Part shown: positions 55,636 to 64,000 of the stretch, in pieces
How positions within the stretch are numbered: the first letter of the stretch is position 1
Layout: each line of letters begins with the position of its first letter
Assembly: GCF_907165205.1 (NCBI RefSeq)
Contig: NC_058189.1
Coordinates: 58,988,270 to 59,052,269 of the forward strand
DNA length: 64,000 nt
Direction of reading: 5' to 3'
Source of the DNA: Coccinella septempunctata
Lineage: Eukaryota; Arthropoda; Insecta; Coleoptera; Coccinellidae
The notes under the pieces: model-generated
What the model was told of the DNA's origin: nothing
Database searches by the model: none
Seen by the model: only the letters and a program-made list of their open reading frames with translations
Made by a program: the position numbers and the translations under genes

Positions 55636-57089
55636 GGTATAAACTAAACAGCAAATGATGTGGGACAGCTATAATTGCCCTAGTTTGACTATCTATAACT
55701 TTGTGAGGCTTTTACTAAGGAAAAAAGCCGAAAAAGATGAATTTTTCGCTTCCCTATATACACACCCTGAAAACGAGAAGAGCTTCAAAAAACCCCTGAG
55801 CCAGTTACTGATTAGGGAGCTCTAAACCACTGAAGAAAAGTCCAACATCGACTAAGAAACGACGAAGTTATAGCTACAATTTTAAGGAAACATATATTTT
55901 ACCGCAAACTGTTTGATTCACATTAAATTTCATTTCCTAATAGATATAATTGGATAATGAAGGAGGTTCTTTAAACTCCAAACATTCATTCTGCGATGAC
56001 TAGAAGATAGCTCTAACAGAACGTATAGTTTCAGTTGAAGTTGGTTCACTACCATCGTGGCAAAATTCTATTATAACATGCATTCTCCATAATAATACCC
56101 ACAGACGAGATAATAGTCGATTGTCTTGCTTGTATCCGAAAGTAAATCAAACCTTGTTGAGTATCGCAATCACCATATTCGAACAACTGTTGACAATACA
56201 CTCCATGCAGGAAATATGAGCAATCAACATGTTGGATCGTTACATTGCAATAGATAGGTGCGTGATGAACTTCGACACTCTTATATCACGACCATGCATT
56301 ATGCTCATTTAACTGAGATGAAGATGCTGCAAATTTCACATTTTATTGTTTCCGTATTTTTTGCTTGACTATACCGGGCGTGTCCTGAAAATAGTTCATG
56401 CCTTTGAGAAAGTATTCTACCGATTTCTATCGAATAGGACTACTCTTCTATACAGGGTGGGCATTGAATGACAGGTCTGTAACCGTAAGAGCTAGGGAAA
56501 AATTAATGACACGTTTCCGACCTCGCTTTTCAAAAGATTGTTAATGGCCTAAACCGCATCCCTCTATCTTCTATTGTTTTCAAGTTATAAGTGAACACTC
56601 ATTTTTCGGCTCTTCGTACTGGTGCCTGTCTTTCCTTAAGTATCACTGATATCGAAAAACCAATGTTTCATTCTAAAGACACTTTTTCATATAGAACGCA
56701 GTGGCGTAGTCGAAGATTTTTTTTCCGTCCGCCACTTCAATGATATAATGGTAACTTTTGAATATAAACCCTATGTTATTTTTACATATTCCAATCCCAT
56801 ATTTTTTTATAATTCAGACTATCTAATGAAAGTCGTATCTCTAATAGTTCTGCCCTTGAAAACACTCAAAAACTAGTTCGGTTAAATTGGCTAACAGCCG
56901 TTTTCCATAAACCTAACTATCCATCCATTGGAAACCATTCTAAAATATATCTATAGATAGAGTTTACCACAATTGTATATGTTGAATAAACTCATATCTA
57001 TCTATCTATATATCATAAAAACGAAATCAGAGTTTTTCTATCTTCAGTAACTGAAACAATGGCTAGATAATAGGTTTATTGAAAACTTT
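55636..57089. other. no recognisable gene; two unpaired MITE-like ends
   Basis: TACCGGGCGTGTCCTGAA near 56384 and TACAGGGTGGGCATTGAATG near 56452 look like left termini of CAGGG-type elements, but no right ends were found. The rest was not recognised. Confidence 0.3.
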
Positions 57090-58730
57090 TGTTAATCTGT
57101 GACACTACACATCTGTGGATCTATCAACAGAGTTGTATTCAACCAAACTACCCAAATTTCCAAAATTTCACAAATACTTTTGAATTTTTGAACGTCAAAT
57201 TACTCGAAAACGGCGCATTATACGAGAAAATATGAAGAATACTTTTACATCACAAAACGTTACAAAATGTTACTAAGCATCCAACTCAGTTTCGAGAGTT
57301 GGGTTCTTTGAATTTTTGGTATTTTCATAGTACGTTATGTCGTAATGGTCATAATGAGAAAACTGGAAGACGTAGGTGATATCTTCTATTCGAAGAAGAT
57401 TCATTAAACAAATGAAAAACTATACCCCATTCACTTTTATTTTAGCACTCGGTTGGCCATGGAAATTTGACACATTTCACTCTGTATAGTACGGAAATGT
57501 GGGGTTATGAAGCTTGTCAAAACATTTATTGGGTTTTAAATCAACACTATGTTGCCCGTTCTACGTAAAAGTTTCTGTTATTACGTATTTTATCACAATG
57601 TCGAATCTCTTCGGAAAATATGTGACGAACATAATTGAAGTTTCTGATGGAAGGCATACCAAATCCAGTTATTTGCATGGAAAATACAAGAGATCAGTAT
57701 AATATCATAATATGCACTAGCTTGAGGAGAGTTATTGTTCGTTATCTTTTTCGGCTGAAGTTTGAATACGTTACATCAGTTGTAGATTTCGAAAATATTA
57801 ACCCGAAGATGAAATGCATATGATGCAATGGTCGGAAATAGGCATCTCCCGATGGAATTAACAGATAATTACAAGAATGTTAAATTCTTCAACAAAAATC
57901 ATCTTGCATCAATATAAGTAAAAGGAATTAAAGGAAGTTTCAAGTCAAGATGAACTTTACATTTGAACAAAAACTTCACATGAATAAACAATTAACAGGA
58001 CAACCGGCTCGTATTTGTGACTGTTCATCTTAATACATTGATATAATAATAATAATTAGGTATTTATTGGTACCTTAAGACATTTACAATGTTTAGGACA
58101 AGTCAAACGAACAATAGAAAAATAAATTTTCGGGAACTTATTCTACGATGACATTCATCTAAAATCCTCTAGTAAACTTTTCGCATTAATTCACTCAAAC
58201 ATAAAATTCTCAACTTTTTGGGACTTCCAATAGAAGGAAATTCTCATCCTCTTTATTCACAATCTTTCTGATTGTGGAAATATTCAGCTGAAATATACGT
58301 CGTTTAGATTCAAATGAAACATTATATAAATTCTCTTACATTTAATATGTTCGCTACCGTCTGACGTATTGTGGATTTTAGAATATCAGGGTATAGCCAT
58401 ATGAATGAGCGGAATGATGCTTCTAAATAGCACTTCCTGAAACCCTGTCTCTTTTTTCAATCACTTACGGCATTTTCGTAATAAATATTGATATTAGTTG
58501 TGGCAACGGCGTTATGACATTAATGACATTTTATTAGTGCCAACCTTTCTCCGTTCTAGTTACAAAAACTTGAGAAAATGATTTCATGGATAAACGACTT
58601 CTAAAATAAATGTGAATGAAGTATATATTCTGCAATTTCATTCGATAAAACCGTCTGTGAGATTTTTTTATGGTTTTTCAACAGCCTGTATCTTTGAAAC
58701 CGAGTCGTTTCTGAAAAAAGACTCACCCTG
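57090..58730 (+). mobile_element. MITE family R, copy 7, split by Q2
   Basis: Left part 57090-57420 starts mid-element (CTGTGACACTACACATCTGT); right part about 58628-58730 ends AGACTCACCCTG before TA at 58731-58732. Q2 separates GAAAAACTATA from TATTCTGCAATTTC, which are contiguous in other R copies. Much of the segment after the insert is deleted. Confidence 0.75.
57425..58621. mobile_element. element Q, copy 2, inserted in R
   Basis: Left CCCCATTCACTTTTATTTTA after TATA at 57421-57424; right ...AAATGTGAATGAAG before TATATA. Same orientation and layout as copy 1. The right boundary is uncertain by two bases because of the repeated TA. Confidence 0.78.
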
Positions 58731-58732
58731 TA

Positions 58733-59678
58733 TATCGCATAACATCTATTCGCATATTACTGCTTTTATTTTCATCATAATATACTATAATTTTTTCAAC
58801 TCTTTTGCTGTCAACTTTCCAGTTGTGTTGTCGTATACAGTTGTTCTCTTCAGGTTATGAGTTCAAAGCTCGCCTATGTAATAAAAATTGAAGTATAATT
58901 GTTTGAAGGAAGGAAATAATGTGTGAAAACTACAGCGTTATTTCCACGCGAGATGTTGAGTGTTTACAGTACATTCCTTCGATTTCACACAAAGACTGCT
59001 GATAACAAAGAGAAACACAAATTATGGTTACTTATGTTTCACGCTGTGCATCACGACTGAACCCTTCTCATGCATTAGCCACACCGCTTCAGTTACCTAC
59101 TTTTACTCACGAATTCATAATTCTATGACTGACGGCGTAACCATAGCCGATAATTAGGCATTTTTAATAACACCTACATACTTACCTCCATAATATATTC
59201 CCTCGATGCCATAATAATAACGTTGGCGTCAAGAACATAAATCTTGCAGATGCAATCGCATTCTCTACCATCGTACTAATGCAATCGTTCCTGAATATTG
59301 ATTCGAAAAAAAATCTGTCGAAGGTAACTCGAAACCTTCACGTGGGCCAATATTGTTTTGCTTCTAATGAGCTGATTATTTTCGCCCACGTGGGCTCGAA
59401 CATCATTGGAGATTGGATAGGCCGAAGACAAGTGAAGGAATAGAGGAATTGCAAGTTTGAGGAAATGAAGTAGGTGCCTACTATGCTCAACAACTTTTTA
59501 TGTTGGAGGACCAATCAAGTCCATTATTAGTGGTGATTTCATAACGTTTTTTCAACATAACAGTATGTCAATTGAATGGCCAATTAATGCAAAAAAGAGA
59601 TTTTGCTGATGTGAGATTAGATAGTAGTTCTGAAAAAATTGTGGATATTAAAATGACTCAATGCTGAGTTTCTTCATA
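58733..59678. other. no recognisable gene; possible regulatory patch
   Basis: Single-copy sequence; 59210-59420 is GC-richer and contains the E-box pair listed separately. Confidence 0.3.
59339..59395. promoter_or_regulatory. pair of CACGTG E-boxes
   Basis: CACGTGGGC at 59339-59347 and the palindrome GCCCACGTGGGC at 59384-59395, with the CACGTG cores 48 bp apart. CACGTG is the preferred site of several bHLH factors. The pair within a single-copy patch could be an enhancer element; there is no other evidence. Confidence 0.3.
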
Positions 59679-60919
59679 AAGGGTGAGTCTTTGACTCGTA
59701 CAAATATTTTAAAAGTAATTTCTTGAGGTGAAAAAAACAATTTTTTCCTATAGCATTTTTTGCGATTTGGCTCTGATAGGAAGATATACAGGGTGTCCCA
59801 AAACTAGTGAATCAAACGTCACACCACGATAGAGTGAATCAAATATTATCGAATGACACCAACATTAGTTGAGCAAAAAGTACCGTTTCAGAAAAACCTA
59901 ACCTGAAGTTGCCGATTTTCGAACTATATTTTCAATCGCAAGGCCAATTTGTGATTAAGTATAGCGTTTTTCTCCCATATTATCACCCCTATACAGGGGG
60001 TTTATTCTGAGTAATAAAAATCATGTGGAAAAAACAATTGTTTTAATTTACATTTTCTTAGGTTATCGATTAACTACTTAAAAAAATTGAACTAGGGGAG
60101 ATAAAACAATAATCTTAGTTCAATATAATTTAAAATCGATATCCTTTTTTTCAAACTGGCCCTGTGATTAAGAAAAATAGTTCGAAAATCGGTAACTTTA
60201 GGTATTTCAATAAAATTCTGATTATTTGGAAACGGTACATTTTCGTTAAACTAATGTTGGTGTCATTCGATAATATTTGGTCTACTCTCTATCGTGGTGT
60301 GACGTTAGATTCACTAGTTTTGGGACACCCTGTATAGCCATTTTAAGTTTTCAAAATGAGCTGTGCCACCCCTGTAAAAACAAAATTACCTTCAGAATAA
60401 CTAGCTAAATCTGTGACACTAAACATCTGTGGACCTTTTAAACAGAGTTGTATTCAGCCAAAGTACCCAATTTTTCAAATTTCACAGATACTCTTTAATT
60501 TTTGAACATCAAATTACTCAGAAACGGTACATCATACGACAAAATATGAAAAATATTTTTATTTTACAAAACGTTCAAATATTCATTAGATAGCTCAACT
60601 TAGTTTCAAGAGTTGGGTTCTCTGAATTTTTTGTATTTTTATGGCACGTAATGCTCATAATGAGTAAACTGAAAGACGTGGGTAATGTCTTGTGTTCGAA
60701 AAAGATTCATCAAATAAACGAAAAACTATATTCCGAAATTCATCTCATTCGATAAAACCGATTGTGAGATAGAACTAAAAATAACATTTTTTTGGTTTTT
60801 TAACAGCCTGTATCTTCTAAACCGAGCCTATTCGGCAAAAATAGTGAAGAAAAAAAGCATTTCTTTTGACCTCAAGAATCTACTGTTAAAATATTTGTAG
60901 GAGTCAAACACTCGCCCTG
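59679..60919 (+). mobile_element. MITE family R, copy 8, split by P2
   Basis: Left AAGGGTGAGTCTTTGACTCG after TA at 59677-59678; right end CAAACACTCGCCCTG before TA at 60920-60921. P2 lies between AAGATATA and TAGCCATTTTAAG, contiguous in other R copies. About 695 bp without P2. Confidence 0.85.
59789..60332. mobile_element. MITE family P, copy 2, inserted in R
   Basis: Ends CAGGGTGTCCCAAAACTAGT and complement, TA at 59787-59788 and 60333-60334. 544 bp, inverted relative to copy 1, with the same long inverted repeats and AT-rich centre. Confidence 0.88.
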
Positions 60920-60993
60920 TATTCCCTCTGAAAAATCTAATCGGCAGCTGAAATACTTCGAAAAAAACAGATCTGATATTCCTGGAAACTCTA

Positions 60994-61659
60994 CAGGGTG
61001 ATCCTAAATTGGAGGTAAAACGAAGAGGGAAGATTCCTCTAGTAATTTTAAGAAAAAAAGTCCCATAAAAAACGTTTCGTTTTCGAGATGCAGGGTATTA
61101 AAGTTTGAATTTTGGATTGGTATCAAAACAAGTTGTGAAAACACAATTAATTATTAGAAATACCTAGTTTAATTTGATGGTCCAAAACTAACAATGAATT
61201 TATTCATCACAGCTTACTTTTCATGACAATTTGGATTTTTCTGAGGATTTCTTAGAATCATTCTGAATTTTCCTCTCGAAATCGGTAGCAGATACAACGA
61301 AACTACAAGAGACCATAAAGTTTTGTATAACAACAAAGCTTCTTTTTACATTTTTTCAAATTGTGGCTCCCCAAAAAAAAGTTCGGAAGGAAAACAGGGG
61401 ACAGTATTTCAGAACGAATATCACCCTGTAGATTAGCTATCGAAATTGGCATGTCCCATGGCATAATATTTATGCCAAATTTCAGTTGAATATGTGAAGT
61501 GTAGATACTATAAGAGAAAAACTCGAAAAAAAATCTAACTTTAACACCCTGTATCTCGAAAACGAATCGTTGGTGGTCTCATGTTTATGAGACTTTTTTC
61601 TTGAAATTACTCAAGGAATCTCCTCTTTTCGTTTGTACCTCCAATTCAGTACCATCCTG
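60994..61659. mobile_element. TA-flanked MITE, family Z
   Basis: Left CAGGGTGATCCTAAATTGGA and complemented right CAGGATGGTACTGAATTGGA; TA at 60992-60993 and 61660-61661. Inverted repeats of about 110 bp also include CGTTTTCGAGAT-CAGGGT in both arms. 666 bp, no coding capacity. Confidence 0.78.
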
Positions 61660-61661
61660 TA

Positions 61662-62850
61662 TATTGTAGCCGTATTATCGGATTTTGAAGTTGATGTATT
61701 ATATTCAATAAGCAATTATTATTCATACTTCAAAACATTTTTTTTCCTTTATTTTACAGACTATAATAAAATCTGTGAAAAGTATTTTATATGGACGCCC
61801 CTTTTTCGAGAAATAAATAACACCACTCAAATTGCCAATTATGACATAACGCTTTTCCTAAGCGACCCCTTCTGCCTATAGAGTATGATTTGCGAAATAC
61901 TGGAAAATCGAAAGAAATAATTCCAGGAAAATTCTCTAGTTACTCCATTCATTCAGTACCCAGATATTTACTGAGTATTCAGTGGATAACTGAATGAAGG
62001 ACTTACATTTCATTTATTATCAATCACGAGTTATACAGGTCTTCTATTCTCGTCGATTTCCACAATGGGCTCATTCATCATATCAACCCATATCGGTATA
62101 AATTCATAAGCGGATAAAAATGCACAATGCTCACGAAACAGGTTAATAGGAATTGTGGATAGAATTCAACGGCAGCATAAAAACCCAGAATGAAGCAACT
62201 TCTGAAATTCCTTCGCACACAATTCATATTAATCTATTGCATGTGGCACCGAGGTGTGGTCAGAGAACTGAAACCAGCTATACATAAATCTAACACTTAT
62301 GAAGTTAAATCCCGTTGTACGTTGTTTATAAACCTACCTTCGGCCATTCACAATTCGGAGAAGCTTAATGGAATTTGAAAAAGATTCGTACATTATCAAT
62401 GATATAGAAAGGGTGACTATACTTGTCAATAGCAATTATTGAAATAAGTTCCACACCTCAGCTGGAGCCATCATCTATTTTCCCGATAAAGGAGTTTTTT
62501 ATCTCAAAATTGGAATCCATTCGAAATGGTAAAATATTGCTGCAGTTTTTCTTTCAATATTCGGCTCAAACAGTCAAACGCATTGATTGCGTTCGATAAT
62601 AATCCCCTGTGAATGTTTGGGACGGTTAAAACAGCTCATAACATATCACAAAGTACAGAGCATAACCTTGTAGCTGTGAATATTTTGTTTTGCCGTAGGC
62701 ACAAAAGCGTACCCAGGATATTCCCATAATTTTCCGAGCTTGGGTTTTGAAAAACCCATATTTTAGCAGTTCACAAAAAGAGAAACACTGTTCAACAGGC
62801 TTCATATAATATGGCACTCAATATCCATGCTTGTCGACTCACTTGCTCTA
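61662..62850. other. no recognisable gene
   Basis: AT-rich with short frames (61633-61881 +, 62190-62378 +, 62626-62817 -), none recognised. Confidence 0.35.
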
Positions 62851-64000
62851 CGAGGATTTATTGAAAAATTCTTAGCCTACAATAGAACCAAACAAAATTT
62901 CCATGTCAAAATATTTTATTACTCAACATATTCTCCTTTTAATTGGATAGATTTATTACAGCGAACCTGCAACGTATCTAGACCTTTCAAAAAAAAAAAT
63001 TGTCTTCTTGCTCTGCAAACCAGACCTCCACAGCTTTTATTACCTCCTCGCTGGAAGAAAATCTACGACCTTTTAAACATTTTTTCAGTTGAAGAAAGAG
63101 ATGAAAGTCAGATGGAGCCAAATCTGGTGAATAATGGGGGTGTTCTAGTAATTCAAACCCTAAATCACGAATTTTTTGCATGACAACATGAGATTTGTGT
63201 GCAGGGGCGTTTTCCTGCAAAGACAAAACAGTTCTGGATAGCTTTCTGTGTAATTTTTCGTTAATTTTTTCCCGTAGAGTGGTCAGTAATGTCGAATAGT
63301 AATCTTCGGTTATTGTTCTACCCTTATCCATAAAATCAATCATGATTACTCCATGGCAATCCCAAAAAACTGAAGCAAGAACTTTTCCAGCAGATTTTTG
63401 GACACGAAACTTCTTAGGTCTTGGAGAACCAGAGTGTCGCCATTCCATCGATTGTTGCTTTGTTTCTGGATCGTAGAAATGTAGCCAAGTCTCATCCACA
63501 ATAACAATTCCGTTTGAAAAGTCTACATCGTTTTCAAATCGAGCACAGATCGAACGCGATGCTACTACCCTTGCACGCTTTTGGTCAACATTCAAACATT
63601 TTCAGCAATTTTTCTCATGTCCAAATTGACGTGAACTATATGATGAACGCGTTCGTATGAAATATGTAGAGCTTCAGATGTCATGAACTGCATCGATATT
63701 TTCAGGGACTGACACAGAAACTGACCTTCCCGATCGGTCATCATCTACAATGGAAAATTTACCTCTTTTGAAGCTTGCAGTCCAATTTTTCACGGTCGCA
63801 TACGAAGGACATTGATCACCAAGGGTATTAAGCACATCTTTGTAAATCTGCTTACCTCTTAACACTTTCAAATACAGGTACTTTATGATGGCTCGATACT
63901 CCAATTTTTTGATTTTCATAATTTCGTTGGACATCTTCTTTCTTTTGATTTATTGCGTTACTCTGGTTTACTTTTTTGACCTCAAACTTCATACGTACAC
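62851..64000 (-). mobile_element. mariner copy 8, runs off window
   Basis: The 3' inverted repeat starts after TA at 62849-62850. The 5' leader is present, but the 5' terminus lies beyond 64000. Confidence 0.93.
62919..63934 (-). pseudogene. mariner transposase, D-to-E at second catalytic position
   Basis: An intact start at 63934 (MSNEIMKIKKLEYRA) opens 86 family-like codons to VHDI. Deletions near 63690 and 63603 remove most of the ILSDRRIGLKRI and KWIPKCL segments and shift the frame. A second 202-codon frame (63595-62987) holds IVDETWLHFYDPE (first Asp), SLQENAPAHKSH (second position Glu instead of Asp) and DLAPSDFHLF (third Asp). It is the longest surviving mariner frame but would lack a normal triad and the N-terminal DNA-binding part. 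Confidence 0.9.

Noticed and set aside
1..64000. tRNA, rRNA and snRNA genes
   Set aside because: No stretch showed a convincing cloverleaf, A/B box pair or rRNA core by eye; a covariance-model scan would be decisive.

Overview
The window looks like AT-rich insect nuclear DNA. Evidence: eight copies of one mariner family, Tc1-like and hAT-type elements, LINE and Penelope-like fragments, and many TA-flanked MITE-like repeats; no bacterial gene organisation, no operons, and no long uninterrupted open frame except one Tc1 transposase. A beetle is plausible, but the sequence alone does not fix the order. No host gene is certain. Two short minus-strand stretches (7021-7162 and 14211-14432) and one plus-strand stretch (34825-35040) look like possible terminal exons. 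Several GC-richer single-copy patches could be conserved regulatory DNA, so the window reads as intergenic or intronic sequence filled with transposons.

Layout. 1-5.7 kb: three mariner copies and small repeat scraps. 6-9.7 kb: an R-family MITE, a candidate exon, and an S-family element split by element U. 11.2-16.8 kb: an RLE-type LINE split by a mariner, a candidate exon, an R element split by another mariner, and a LINE RT scrap. 17-22.4 kb: MITE families Y, X and AA and a decayed Tc1/mariner-superfamily transposase. 23.3-26.1 kb: Penelope-like GIY-YIG remnant with inverted flanks, LINE RT remnant, possible gag remnant. 26.5-31.6 kb: a roughly 5.1-kb foldback element (W) with two arms of about 1.2 kb. 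32.5-41.6 kb: S elements, an R/S tandem duplication and two Tc1 copies of equal length, one with an intact transposase. 42-49 kb: R, an 8-bp-TSD hAT MITE, family AE, mariner 6, and the long-TIR element AF with a nested hAT element. 50-61.7 kb: R and Q elements, mariner 7 split by a 1.7-kb long-TIR element (BB), R split by Q, R split by P, and Z. 62.8-64 kb: mariner 8, running off the end.

How the parts relate. At least ten insertions sit inside other repeats and most leave a readable pre-insertion site with a TA duplication, so the window is a stratigraphy of transposition. Seven or more unrelated-looking MITE families share a CAGGGTG-type terminus and a TA target, which suggests related IS630/Tc1/mariner-type transposases mobilised them. 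Only the Tc1-like transposase at 39814-40848 appears able to make a full protein; every mariner transposase is broken. All calls are by eye; no alignments or database searches were run.
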